Part shown: positions 29,207 to 37,547 of the stretch, one piece after another | How the letters are laid out: the number at the start of each line of letters is the position of its first letter | Position numbering within the stretch: position 1 is the stretch's first letter | IMG/VR virus record: IMGVR_UViG_3300031720_000009 | Span: 1-42,994 of that record | DNA length: 42,994 bases | DNA from: a virus | Direction: 5' to 3' (one strand) | Made by a program: the position numbers and the translations under genes | Notes under the pieces: model-generated | What the model saw: only the letters and a program-made list of their open reading frames with translations | What the model was told of the DNA's origin: nothing | The model's database searches: none

Positions 29207-30271
29207 CTAGCGGCGGCGACGCCCGTTCTGATGAAAGGCGCCTCGATGTTCCCGCAGGGACATCTTCGACGGATCCGGCGGTTCGCTGGATCGCGGCATC
29301 GGGCCTGTCTTCACCGGCGTGGGAAGGCGAGGACTCGGGGTAATCATCTGGGCAGGCTCAACGCGCCGGTCCGTACCGTTGACGCCTGCAGCTGAACCCT
29401 GAAACACGTTGCCCAAAGCAACGAGACGCTCAAGCTGATCCTCCACCGGGAGCGCCATAATCTCGCGGGTTTCGGCGAGATGATCCGGTTGGAGCAGGTA
29501 GTATAGCAGTTTTGCGCCGTACGGGCGACTCCAGATCCACAAATCAATCGGGGAGCCCTTCTGCCAGGGCACGGGCTGGCTCGCGATGGCCTCGAAATCC
29601 TTGATCTCGGCTTTGGCCGTCTGCCAGCGTTCCGCGAAACGCTTTTTCCCTTCCGCCTGATCGCGCTCGAGCTGCGCCGCCTGCCGTTTCGTCTCTTCCG
29701 TGCGAATGGTGTCGGCAACGGTGAACGCCGTGAGGTCTTTTAGATACTTCGGATCGGCAACGCCGTAGGGGTATTTCTCCGCATCGCTCGCATCGGGTTC
29801 TTTCAGATCCGAAGGGGCCGAGAATGTCTGACGCGACGTGGGTGCTTCGCGCGCGATCGTCTGGGCGGGTGCCGCTTTCAGATCCCTCACCGCTTGTGCG
29901 ATGGCCTTGCGGCGGCGCAATTCAAAGAGCCGCGGCGATTCGCCCTCATTCGGTTTCAGCCCGAGTGAGTCGGAGACGGCCTCTTCGATTTCGCGCGCTT
30001 CTTTTCCAAGGGCACTGATCTGCTTCAGCTCATCGGGACTCGCATCCTGACTGCGTGCGCGATGGCGCTTCGGCTTCTCTGCAGGCGGTGTCTGTTCCGC
30101 TTCGAGGGCCTGACGCGCCGCTTCCACGGCTCGTGTCCCGCGCTTGTCTGAAGGAAACTCCTCCCGATGATCCGCGAGCGAACCTGTCGATTCGATCGGC
30201 GTGCGCTCAATTGGCGTCTCAACTACCGTCTCGATCGGGGTCTCCGTCGTCTGGACTTCAGTCGGTTCCAT
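29207..30271 (-). CDS. Scaffolding protein
   Basis: 354 residues, highly charged and low in hydrophobic core. Acidic, Thr/Glu-rich start (EPTEVQTTETPIETVVETPI), basic KPKRHRARSQD, helical KQISALGKEAREIEEAVSDS, KRQAAQLERDQAEGKKRFAE, and an Arg-rich end (HQNGRRRR) that would dock on the coat protein. Its position between portal and coat genes is that of P22 gp8. Sequence similarity is not needed for this call. Confidence 0.75.
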   Translation of the reverse strand: MEPTEVQTTETPIETVVETPIERTPIESTGSLADHREEFPSDKRGTRAVEAARQALEAEQTPPAEKPKRHRARSQDASPDELKQISALGKEAREIEEAVSDSLGLKPNEGESPRLFELRRRKAIAQAVRDLKAAPAQTIAREAPTSRQTFSAPSDLKEPDASDAEKYPYGVADPKYLKDLTAFTVADTIRTEETKRQAAQLERDQAEGKKRFAERWQTAKAEIKDFEAIASQPVPWQKGSPIDLWIWSRPYGAKLLYYLLQPDHLAETREIMALPVEDQLERLVALGNVFQGSAAGVNGTDRRVEPAQMITPSPRLPTPVKTGPMPRSSEPPDPSKMSLREHRGAFHQNGRRRR

Positions 30272-31119
30272 TAGGCTCCCGCTAATACTGCGTCAGATTG
30301 TATATTTAGCCACTGCGCGCGCACGCGCCCACCGGAGAACTGATCTTGCGGCCAGACTTCGCCATTGTCCGCGTGACCTTTCGTGATCGGATAGGTGAGC
30401 GACACGCGCCCACTGGCGTACAGATTCACGCTCTCCACCTCGCAGTAATGAACGTCCCAGTAGCAGACCTCGAGCGGTCCCCACTGATAGACCGGCATTC
30501 CATGAACATGATGGTCAACCGGCTTGCCCAACATCGGGTCACCGACATGTGGCTGTCCGTAGGGCTCACGGAAATTCACGCGCCGCGGGCCGAAACACGC
30601 AATCGTGTTCAACGTGCTCTCTAAATCCCGCAGGTTTTGTTCTGGCCCCAGAACAATATTGACTTTGATATCGCGTTTACTGGCGAGGATCTCTGGATAA
30701 TTCGGACAGGCGCCGCCCATCATTTTCCGATTGACCGCCTGATCGACCGAACAGATCGTCAGGCTGGCTACATCGTAGGCGTCCCATCGATCGCGATGAA
30801 CGCCAAAGGCCACGCCGTTGGTTCGCACGCCGATAGGCACAGCCAGAATTTGAAGCGCGTCCACCAGTTCGCGCGTATGTCGGAAGAGCAGCGGATCGGT
30901 ATTTGTGCCGGTGACATATACCGCCTTCACTTGTTGTGCGCGACATTGCGCGATGAACTCGTCTATCCCAGCGAGCGGCCACGTATCAAGCACATTGAGC
31001 GGATCAAGCGCCATCATGTGCTGACCGATGCAGAAATAGCAGGAACGATTACATGGCCCGCTCAGATGCACATTACCGAACCAATGCGGAAATGCGCCAT
31101 GGTCGTTCAGACATCCCAT
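30271..31119 (-). CDS. Radical SAM enzyme
   Basis: 282 residues. GPCNRSCYFCIGQ gives the CX3CX2C cluster motif at C23, C27 and C30 for a [4Fe-4S] centre that cleaves SAM. VKAVYVTGTNTDPLLF (about 64-79) is the GGE-like SAM-contacting strand, and LAVPIGVRTNGVAFG and DIKVNIVLGP are later barrel strands. No twitch or SPASM cysteine set is clear; WGPLEVCYWDVHYCEVESVN holds two further Cys. Substrate unknown. The gene is coupled (ATG/TAA overlaps) to scaffold and to a small gene after the portal, an unusual place for such an enzyme. Confidence 0.8.
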   Translation of the reverse strand: MGCLNDHGAFPHWFGNVHLSGPCNRSCYFCIGQHMMALDPLNVLDTWPLAGIDEFIAQCRAQQVKAVYVTGTNTDPLLFRHTRELVDALQILAVPIGVRTNGVAFGVHRDRWDAYDVASLTICSVDQAVNRKMMGGACPNYPEILASKRDIKVNIVLGPEQNLRDLESTLNTIACFGPRRVNFREPYGQPHVGDPMLGKPVDHHVHGMPVYQWGPLEVCYWDVHYCEVESVNLYASGRVSLTYPITKGHADNGEVWPQDQFSGGRVRAQWLNIQSDAVLAGA

Positions 31120-31361
31120 TAAGCGCCCGCCTCATCAGGCTGAGAGACCAATACATCGAAGTGCGCAGTCGTCGTATCGGTCTGAATGTCATACTGCATC
31201 ACTAAGCGAATATGACGCGCGCCGGTGAAGATCTGGGCGCCAGGCACGTGAGCATCGAAGGGCTTCGTTGTAGATCCTTCCGGAAGCCCGCGACATAGCT
31301 GTTCGAGAGCCGCCATGATCGCAGCCGCATCGAACTTCCTCGAAGAGACAATCACGTCCAT
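31119..31361 (-). CDS. Small hypothetical protein beside the portal
   Basis: 80 residues: VIVSSRKFDAAAIMAALEQL, GAQIFTGARHIRLVMQYDIQ, TTAHFDVLVSQPDEAGA. Alpha/beta with no known motif. 1-bp overlaps with the portal and radical SAM genes, so it is translated with both. Confidence 0.65.
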   Translation of the reverse strand: MDVIVSSRKFDAAAIMAALEQLCRGLPEGSTTKPFDAHVPGAQIFTGARHIRLVMQYDIQTDTTTAHFDVLVSQPDEAGA

Positions 31362-33823
31362 CAGGCTCCTGCCTCTGTCGTCGGCTCAGGCTGGAGCGCG
31401 GCGGCTTGCTGCTGTTGATCAAGCGTGTTCTGATGTTCCTGTGCGGACATCGTCTGCTCATGTTGCTGTTGATCTGCTTGCAAGGCCATGGCGCTCTGAT
31501 GTTCCAGGTTGCTCTGCAGATGATCATGGACCTGCTCACCGACACGAGCGCGTTCCTCGAGAAACACTTGCATCATGTTCTGCAATGTTTCGATCTTCGC
31601 GCCGATCGCGGCGACCGCTAATTTGGTTTCATTGTTCTCGCGTGAACGCTGCGTCTCGCGCTCTTCCTGCATCTCAGCGATTTTGAACTTGCCCGCCGTC
31701 TCTTGCGCCTTGGCTTTCATTTCCTGATCGGCCATCTGGAGCAACTGGTTCGCATGATCGAGCTGCGCTTTCATGCCTGTGAGTTGCTGTTGCACCATCG
31801 GCGGCAGCGGCTGTTGGCCTTGCTGCTTCTGTGCGACGTACTGTGCCACCGGAGGAATCAAGCCGCCCACACGCCAACGCTCCGCGATCTCTTTGTGCCC
31901 TGGCTGATCGATCGTGTCGAAGAGCACGTCGCCCATGATGCCCATCGCTTGCGGCACCGTCTCGGCGATCTTCCCGAGAAATTCTGCCTCCTGCGATCGG
32001 CGCTCGTCGCTGTTCGGTTGAATCTTGATCACCACGTTGAAGTTGGCATCGGGCGTCAGTCGGTACTGCGGCGTGACTGGCGTTCCCATTCCTTGCGGAA
32101 CATTTGGCTGTGCCACTTGATTACCTGTTTGAAAAGCCGCGGCAATGGTGCGGGTCTCTTCTTTGTTGTTGCCAGTGATGATTCGGATGAGACGTCCAGG
32201 CCGCTTGCCGTAGATCGGGTAGAGCAGATTGTTGATGATTTGTCCTTCATAGCGAATCGATCGTTTCAGATTGTCCAGATAGTCGGACTTGCCCAACTGC
32301 GATTGCCCGATCAACGCGGACAGCGCTTTCCCACTCTTGATCGACGGCGCGACATTGCCAAGTTCTGGATCGCCTGTGCCCATCGTGGACTTCAGTGCCG
32401 CATCAAAGAGCGCGACAGATTGCGCGATGGCCGAAATATTCGTATCGATCTGTGTCCGCGTCGGGGGATTCAGCGGACGCCCTTGCTCGTCGTACTGGTT
32501 GTAGTGCAACACCGGAATCGGCTTCGTCGTCGCGATCGCGTACTCATCATCGAAGCCTTCCGTTGCCGCGGGATCGCCTTGGAACGGCGCGATCGGGGAG
32601 TAGGCCACGGCTTCGACTTGCTTCGTGACCATCGCGTTGAAGCCTTCTTGCGCACCGCGGCCAGGGCGCACCATCCCTTGCGCGCGTCGTTCGTTGTCAT
32701 AGGGCTGCAGCTCTTCGCCCATGACTTTCACAATCGGAATGTCGGGTCCCTCCCAATCGGCTTCATCCAGGAGATCATAGCCGTCGAGCTTGCACCATTT
32801 GATTTTCTTCTGCACGACCGTGCGACGATTCACGATCATGAGGTCTTTCGGGAAGTCTTCATCGAACCAGTAGACGTCACCGTTCGTGAGTTGCACGAGT
32901 TGCCGCGAGACGCGTTCGGTGTACCAGTAGTTCATCACGCGGACCCCGCGCGTGATCGTGCCATCGCGTTCTTTCGTCGAGGTGAACCAGTCGGGCGACT
33001 CATCCCCGAGGGCGCGCCATTCAGCGTCAGTGCAGTCCACGAGCGAGTTCCTGCGCGTCTTCCCGTCTTTGCTCACGCGCTCGGGATACTCGGCACAGTA
33101 CGCATCCCACGACCGATCGCTACCGATGAACCCCCAGTCGGCATCGGATCCGTCCGGCTGTTCATGAAACGGATCCACGCTCACGCAGGCTTGGTTGTAG
33201 AACCGCTCGACGTAGACTTCGCGGTCCATCGTCTTGCCAGGCGCGTAGCGCACGCAGACGCCGTAGAAGCCGCGGCCCGCGATCGTGGCGCGCATCGCCG
33301 CCCAGAACCGCGCGTCTTCCGCTTCGCTGCTCCGCTGAATTCTCCGCATTAAGCCTTCGCGCAGTTCGATCTCTTCGGTCGGTGGCGCCTGCGCGATCTC
33401 GCCGAAATCATCGGCCGGCGCAAGCGCGATGCCGAGATCCGCTTGCCGAATGCCATTGAGCACTTGCTTGACGGGCTCACGCTGCTTATTGATCGTGATG
33501 GTAGGGCGCGCGGGAATCGCCGGCAAGGTCGCCGTCTGCGCTTGGCCCTTGCGTGCGTTGAGAATTTCTGTCGGCCACTGATCGCCCGCGTAGAACCGCA
33601 AATCCTCAAGCTCGCGTTCGCGCTGTTTGCGATCGGCCTCTTCCGCTTGGGCGAATCGAGCTTTCGCTTCGTCAACGATCGCCTGCTTCTCGACGGTCGA
33701 GAGACGCTTGACAGGCGCGATGACGGGAACATCTGAGGCGAGAGCGTCTGGAATGGTGCCGTTGACGCGTCGGCTGCGCGGCGTGCTGATCGTACGAGAG
33801 ATTTTGATCTCGCGCTTCGCCAC
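31361..33823 (-). CDS. Portal protein, P22 type
   Basis: 820 residues. ELEDLRFYAGDQWPTEILNA, RPTITINKQREPVKQVLNGI, the region VCVRYAPGKTMDREVYVERF and DVYWFDEDFPKDLMIVNRRT, and GAQEGFNAMVTKQVEAVAYS belong to the P22 portal family (gp1 is 725 residues). The C-terminal ~130 residues are Gln/Ala-rich coiled coil (LQNMMQVFLEERARVGEQVH...DQQQHEQTMSAQEHQ), matching the long helical barrel of P22 that projects into the capsid. Forms the dodecameric DNA gate for terminase and the head-tail joint. Confidence 0.9.
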   Translation of the reverse strand: MAKREIKISRTISTPRSRRVNGTIPDALASDVPVIAPVKRLSTVEKQAIVDEAKARFAQAEEADRKQRERELEDLRFYAGDQWPTEILNARKGQAQTATLPAIPARPTITINKQREPVKQVLNGIRQADLGIALAPADDFGEIAQAPPTEEIELREGLMRRIQRSSEAEDARFWAAMRATIAGRGFYGVCVRYAPGKTMDREVYVERFYNQACVSVDPFHEQPDGSDADWGFIGSDRSWDAYCAEYPERVSKDGKTRRNSLVDCTDAEWRALGDESPDWFTSTKERDGTITRGVRVMNYWYTERVSRQLVQLTNGDVYWFDEDFPKDLMIVNRRTVVQKKIKWCKLDGYDLLDEADWEGPDIPIVKVMGEELQPYDNERRAQGMVRPGRGAQEGFNAMVTKQVEAVAYSPIAPFQGDPAATEGFDDEYAIATTKPIPVLHYNQYDEQGRPLNPPTRTQIDTNISAIAQSVALFDAALKSTMGTGDPELGNVAPSIKSGKALSALIGQSQLGKSDYLDNLKRSIRYEGQIINNLLYPIYGKRPGRLIRIITGNNKEETRTIAAAFQTGNQVAQPNVPQGMGTPVTPQYRLTPDANFNVVIKIQPNSDERRSQEAEFLGKIAETVPQAMGIMGDVLFDTIDQPGHKEIAERWRVGGLIPPVAQYVAQKQQGQQPLPPMVQQQLTGMKAQLDHANQLLQMADQEMKAKAQETAGKFKIAEMQEERETQRSRENNETKLAVAAIGAKIETLQNMMQVFLEERARVGEQVHDHLQSNLEHQSAMALQADQQQHEQTMSAQEHQNTLDQQQQAAALQPEPTTEAGA

Positions 33824-34023
33824 TAGCCTTCCACGAGGGCATGACTGAGCGTTTTGCTTTTTTCGAGCAGATCAAGTTGCATGGCGACAGCATTCATGAG
33901 GGCCGCTTTCATCACGGCAGATTGCGGTTGGGTCTCGCGCATTTTGGCGAGCCGTTGCACAATGAGCATCGCCACTACGATTTCCGCCTCATTCTCGTCA
34001 AATGCGCGTTCGGCGTCCGTCAT
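33823..34023 (-). CDS. Small helical protein before the portal
   Basis: 66 residues, helical: FDENEAEIVVAMLIVQRLAK, MKAALMNAVAMQLDLLEKSK. Stop overlaps the portal start by 1 bp. Unknown; small helical proteins here may help portal assembly. Confidence 0.6.
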   Translation of the reverse strand: MTDAERAFDENEAEIVVAMLIVQRLAKMRETQPQSAVMKAALMNAVAMQLDLLEKSKTLSHALVEG

Positions 34024-34211
34024 CTGATGCTGGCTCGTTGAAACAGCTTATGGAGTCGAATTGAGGCCGAATGAATCGCGCGAGACTTCAGGAGATCATC
34101 GCTTTGCGGCACGCGGAAGTTTTTGACGTGCACGCCTGGATATACCGCCAGCACGCAATCCGTGATGTGCGGATCATAGGTGACGTTCAGGAGTTTCGTC
34201 GAGGACGTCAT
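34020..34211 (-). CDS. Small hypothetical protein
   Basis: 63 residues with NVTYDPHITDCVLAVYPGVH and SASIRLHKLFQRASIR. ATGA overlaps on both sides. No recognised motif. Confidence 0.6.
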   Translation of the reverse strand: MTSSTKLLNVTYDPHITDCVLAVYPGVHVKNFRVPQSDDLLKSRAIHSASIRLHKLFQRASIR

Positions 34212-34414
34212 TGGGCCTTCTTCGCGAGAATCTTCGCTCGGGCCTGTCTCAGCGTTTTGAGTTCCACATCAGACAGAGACTGCACGTCGGCATGGACCGC
34301 TTTCTGAGGGCCGTTCGGACCGACAGCGACAGTCTCAGCGCATGCTTGGCAAATCTGAATCGTGCCAGCGGTTGCCGCAGGATCACCGTCATGGTCGCAC
34401 GAAGGACAGATCAC
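34208..34414 (-). CDS. Zinc-ribbon protein
   Basis: 68 residues from GTG 34414, overlapping the previous stop (GTGA). ICPSCDHDGDPAATAGTIQI then CQACAETVA: two CxxC knuckles 17 residues apart, a zinc ribbon. The C-terminus is helical (DVELKTLRQARAKILAKKAQ). Longer in-frame starts overlap the neighbour too far. Confidence 0.65.
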   Translation of the reverse strand: MICPSCDHDGDPAATAGTIQICQACAETVAVGPNGPQKAVHADVQSLSDVELKTLRQARAKILAKKAQ

Positions 34415-34596
34415 GCAACTTCGTCCATTTCGATTCGCTGACAACGCGGGCACTGCACGATCACGATCGGCTTCGCGTCGGGCACCCGCTTCGGATTCGG
34501 CAGCACCTCGTCGCTATTCTTGTTCACGAATCGATCGATGGGGATCGTGACCTTCACGAGCATGCGCTCACCCGCGCAGTAGTGACAGCCTTTCAT
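34411..34596 (-). CDS. Zinc-ribbon protein
   Basis: 61 residues. KGCHYCAGERMLVKVTIPID at the start and VIVQCPRCQRIEMDEVA at the end, two CxxC pairs bringing the termini together. ATGA overlaps with both neighbours. Confidence 0.65.
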   Translation of the reverse strand: MKGCHYCAGERMLVKVTIPIDRFVNKNSDEVLPNPKRVPDAKPIVIVQCPRCQRIEMDEVA

Positions 34597-34799
34597 CGCG
34601 ATTTTTTCGGATGAGCCCAGTGCCGGAGGTTGTGAATCGGCTGATGCTTCGGCTTGGCGGCAGCTTTCATCTGTCGTTGTTCGCTGAGCGCGATGGCGAT
34701 CGCCTGAGAGCGCTTCTTGACGACTGGTCCTTTCGGCGAACCAGAATGCAACGCCCCTTCGGCATATTCGTTGAGGACGCCGCGGACATCCTTCGGCAC
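34593..34799 (-). CDS. DUF6496-like small basic protein
   Basis: 68 residues. RGVLNEYAEGALHSGSPKGP followed by VVKKRSQAIAIALSEQRQMK matches the small phage and bacterial family (often annotated DUF6496) with the pattern F-K-x-G-x-L-x-SGSKxGPxVKxxxQAIAIALSEA. Basic C-terminus. Function unknown; frequently encoded close to phage packaging and head genes. Confidence 0.7.
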   Translation of the reverse strand: MPKDVRGVLNEYAEGALHSGSPKGPVVKKRSQAIAIALSEQRQMKAAAKPKHQPIHNLRHWAHPKKSR

Positions 34800-34800
34800 G

Positions 34801-35010
34801 TCAGAATCCTTTCGCGATCAAGAGGCGATCCCAGGCCGCGAGAATCATCCAGGCCGTTTCGCCCCGCGCTTCCCTCACCGTGAGCGCGAATTCGTCGTCG
34901 TCCGGGCGCTCGGCGAGTTCCATATCGATCGACATCGGCTCACAAGCGTACTCCCGCTGGAGATAGGCTGCCTCATGGCGAAACCACGATTTAGTGATCA
35001 GCGTGTTCAC
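34801..35010 (-). CDS. Small hypothetical protein
   Basis: 69 residues: ITKSWFRHEAAYLQREYACE, ALTVREARGETAWMILAAWD, ending RLLIAKGF. Two likely helices, no known family. Confidence 0.6.
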   Translation of the reverse strand: MNTLITKSWFRHEAAYLQREYACEPMSIDMELAERPDDDEFALTVREARGETAWMILAAWDRLLIAKGF

Positions 35011-35013
35011 AAA

Positions 35014-35289
35014 TCACGCGTTGATCGCGGCCTGGATCGTATCGATCTTCGCGCCCAGACCATCGAGTTCGGCTTGCGTCGCGACAGACGGCGGCTGATT
35101 CTGCAACTGGATCACGAGCGCCTTCAGCGCATCAACGCTGGTCTTGAGGGCATCGAGCTTGGTATCGAGATCGGCAACGGTCATGAGCAAAATCTCCAGA
35201 AGCAAATCGAGGGCAATGCGCGACGAGTGGTGATCACTCTCGCGCCAGTCGTCATGGCGGTGCCGCCAGTCGTCATGCCGCTGGCTCAT
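35014..35289 (-). CDS. Small coiled-coil protein, start uncertain
   Basis: From ATG 35289 (GGAG seven bases upstream) it is 91 residues and begins SQRHDDWRHRHDDWRESDHH, a short internal repeat. From ATG 35184 (GGAG nine bases upstream) it is 56 residues: MTVADLDTKLDALKTSVDAL, continuing as coiled coil to IQAAINA. The shorter form looks like many small phage proteins. A dual start is possible. Confidence 0.55.
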   Translation of the reverse strand: MSQRHDDWRHRHDDWRESDHHSSRIALDLLLEILLMTVADLDTKLDALKTSVDALKALVIQLQNQPPSVATQAELDGLGAKIDTIQAAINA

Positions 35290-35449
35290 GGGAGGGCTCC
35301 GGCGGGACTTCGAGGATCGCTTGGCAGCTTGGGCACTGCGTGAACGGGACGGGGCCGCCTTGGCCATGCAAAATACTCCACTTGGCCTCAGCCAAGGCAT
35401 GTCCACAGTGCGGACAGGACGACGGGGCGTTACTCGGCGCGGGGAACAT
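35273..35449 (-). CDS. Zinc-ribbon protein
   Basis: 58 residues from ATG 35449. SSCPHCGHALAEAKW then FTQCPSCQAILEVPPEP, a clear four-Cys zinc ribbon. The in-frame extension to 35575 is not coding-like and contains a possible promoter, so the shorter start is preferred. Ends overlapping the next gene by 17 bp. Confidence 0.6.
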   Translation of the reverse strand: MFPAPSNAPSSCPHCGHALAEAKWSILHGQGGPVPFTQCPSCQAILEVPPEPSHEPAA

Positions 35450-35463
35450 GCGGAACGGGCAGT

Positions 35464-35492
35464 AACTTAGCCCATATCTGGCCTGAGAGCAA
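35464..35492 (-). promoter_or_regulatory. Possible leftward promoter
   Basis: Complement: TTGCTC (35487-35492), 17-bp spacer, TAAGTT (35464-35469), with an A-tract just upstream (AAAAAAG). It would restart transcription after the terminase gene. Match to consensus is modest. Confidence 0.3.
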
Positions 35493-35587
35493 CTTTTTTC
35501 TGCCGGATCGACCCAGAGGACCACCCGGAGGGCGATCGGGGCTCTAATCGCCTGCCAGCGGCCTTCCTGGGGCATCTCAGAACGGCG

Positions 35588-37036
35588 TCAGGCCATGTAA
35601 TCGAGACTCGTGCCTGGTCGGGGCTCGGAGAAACCACGCCGATTGCGCCGGCGCTGCTCTTTCTCGGCTTGTGTGCGCTGGCCGGCGCAAAAGTTCAGCA
35701 TGATGTTCTCGACGCAATGAATCGCGTTCGCGAATTTGTCATCTTCGCGCGCTTGCCGAACTTCCTTGTTGCTCACCGAGACGAAATGCGGATCCCATGT
35801 CATGCCGGCCTCAAACGCGATGTGCATGAAGGGCGACGGCTTCAATCCTTCGCGCGAGGCGATGAACCAATGGTCTTCCGAGTTATTCACGATGAGCGAT
35901 TCTTCCCCGTTCGGCGTACGGCGTCGCAAATAGCCGGCGATGTCTTCGATCATCGCGAGTCGCACGTCGGGCGCGTTCCCGTTTTCGCGATAACGCACCG
36001 CGAAGCCTGCATCGCGGAGCAGATTCAGCGCCGTGAAGCGCGCGTTCATGCTCGTCGTGGTTTCTCCCATGGGTGCGGTGCACGCGAGCGGGCGAGCCAT
36101 GGGCGGCAACCAGCGGGCCCGATGCTCCTGCACGATCGGCAGGAAGTCATCGAGCATGATTTCCGATCCGCGCAGACCGCCGATGAGCGTCAGGCCGCCG
36201 CTGTAGCGCACTTGCGCCAGCACATACGTCGGATTGTGTTTCCCAATCTCGAACGATTCCACGAAGAAGCCCGTCGTGTTGATGCTGATCGGGCGGTGAT
36301 GCAGATCACGGCGATAGAGCCCTTCGAAGACGGGTACGCCCGTGATATTCGGCCCACGACGGCCGAGCACCATCGTCTGATGCTTCGGATGTTCCGGTGG
36401 ATACGTCCGGAGAATGCTCTCGATCGATTCAGCGGGCAGATGGCGATTGTCGAAAACACTCAGCGAGTACAGACGCCGACCCTTGATGCGATTGTCTTCT
36501 GGAAATTCTTTCGAGAGCCAGAACTCCGCATCTTCAGGATTCGCCACGAAGGTCAACTGAAACGGAAAGTTTCGTCCGGTCATCGTGGCCGTGAGATCGG
36601 GCCGCAAGCGGGCGCGGAGTTCGCCCGCGACTTGCTGGGCCATCTCTTCGACCTGATCGCCGGCGATTCTCGAGACGCCGAGGCCGCGTATTTTGTTGAA
36701 CTGCTCGATCGCGCTGACGGTTTTCAGCCCGAACATATAGGCCATCGAGCCGTTCTCGAGCACGAAGCGTTTTTCTTTCGATTCCCAGGATGCCAAGATG
36801 CCGCGCAGCGAGAGTAGCTCCTGAAAGGCCGGCGAGAGTTTTGTATCAACGGCATCTTGTGACCAGCGAAACAGCAGAATCGGAATCCCGGGCCACTTCA
36901 GCAGCGCGTCGATTTCCTTGTCGAGAAAGACCGTGGTCTTCGCGGAGTTGAGCGACCCTTCGATCAGGATTTCTGGCGTCTTCCAATCAGCCTTGATGGC
37001 TTCGTGAATCGGCATTCCCGTCCAGTCAAGGTTCAT
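35588..37036 (-). CDS. terL: Terminase large subunit (TerL)
   Basis: 482 residues. Walker A variant GSLNSAKTT (27-35), Walker B region VSRIAGDQVEEM (121-132, D127 and E130/E131), coupling segment LTFVANPEDAEFW, then the RNase H-like nuclease half with GFFVESFEIGKHNPTYVLAQ and GGLRGSEIMLDDFLPIVQEH, whose acidic residues are likely metal ligands. It packages DNA into the prohead through the portal. Gene order terminase, then portal is conserved, but eight small genes are inserted between. It overlaps the sigma-like gene by 4 bp. Confidence 0.85.
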   Translation of the reverse strand: MNLDWTGMPIHEAIKADWKTPEILIEGSLNSAKTTVFLDKEIDALLKWPGIPILLFRWSQDAVDTKLSPAFQELLSLRGILASWESKEKRFVLENGSMAYMFGLKTVSAIEQFNKIRGLGVSRIAGDQVEEMAQQVAGELRARLRPDLTATMTGRNFPFQLTFVANPEDAEFWLSKEFPEDNRIKGRRLYSLSVFDNRHLPAESIESILRTYPPEHPKHQTMVLGRRGPNITGVPVFEGLYRRDLHHRPISINTTGFFVESFEIGKHNPTYVLAQVRYSGGLTLIGGLRGSEIMLDDFLPIVQEHRARWLPPMARPLACTAPMGETTTSMNARFTALNLLRDAGFAVRYRENGNAPDVRLAMIEDIAGYLRRRTPNGEESLIVNNSEDHWFIASREGLKPSPFMHIAFEAGMTWDPHFVSVSNKEVRQAREDDKFANAIHCVENIMLNFCAGQRTQAEKEQRRRNRRGFSEPRPGTSLDYMA

Positions 37037-37515
37037 GCGGCCATTCTCTCACGAGCTTCGTGCAGCAATTGGGTCACGCGATCAGGTCCGACCCCGAGCG
37101 CACGTCCGATGTCCGCGTGTGAGCACCCCGCAAAATAGAACAGCCGGACCGCGGTGCGTAAGCGCGGCGAGAGACGCTGCATCGACTGACGTGCCGTGAT
37201 TTGTGAAATCAGCCGCGGCTCGAGCTCGCGTGCATCCGCATAATCGTGTGCGAGCGGTTCAAACGTCGGCGCAACGTACCGCGAGCCTTGCTGCTGAGGC
37301 CGTGAGCCCATGTACCACTTGCGCAAGGCATCCTGCATCGCATGCTTCACGCGAACCGCCGCGTACCCGTCGAAGCGTCCGCGCCCGTCGAAGTGTTTCA
37401 GTGCGAGCGCGTACCCGACGAGTCCGGCCGAGATCAGTTCATCGCGATCCCGAGGGGGAAACTTCTTCGCGATGGACGTGATGAGCCGCATCGGATCGCG
37501 ACGATCATCGCTCAT
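37033..37515 (-). CDS. Sigma-70-like transcription factor
   Basis: 160 residues. Region 2 at 24-67: RDELISAGLVGYALALKHFD then RFDGYAAVRVKHAMQDALRK, the core-binding and -10-recognition helices. Region 4 at 115-158: LSPRLRTAVRLFYFAGCSHA then DIGRALGVGPDRVTQLLHEA, the -35-binding helix-turn-helix. The linker (68-114) has no clear region 3, so it is a compact two-domain sigma. It takes the position usual for the small terminase and is coupled to TerL. It may direct late transcription; a DNA-recognition role in packaging is also conceivable. Confidence 0.8.
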   Translation of the reverse strand: MSDDRRDPMRLITSIAKKFPPRDRDELISAGLVGYALALKHFDGRGRFDGYAAVRVKHAMQDALRKWYMGSRPQQQGSRYVAPTFEPLAHDYADARELEPRLISQITARQSMQRLSPRLRTAVRLFYFAGCSHADIGRALGVGPDRVTQLLHEARERMAA

Positions 37516-37547
37516 TCGTCATCGCTCCCAGGCTCACGGAAGGGCAT

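Noticed and set aside
31703-33352. 549-residue open frame on the plus strand
   Set aside because: Antisense of the portal gene; the portal frame has clear family features and normal overlaps.
35669-36817. 382-residue open frame on the plus strand
   Set aside because: Antisense of the terminase large subunit with its Walker motifs.
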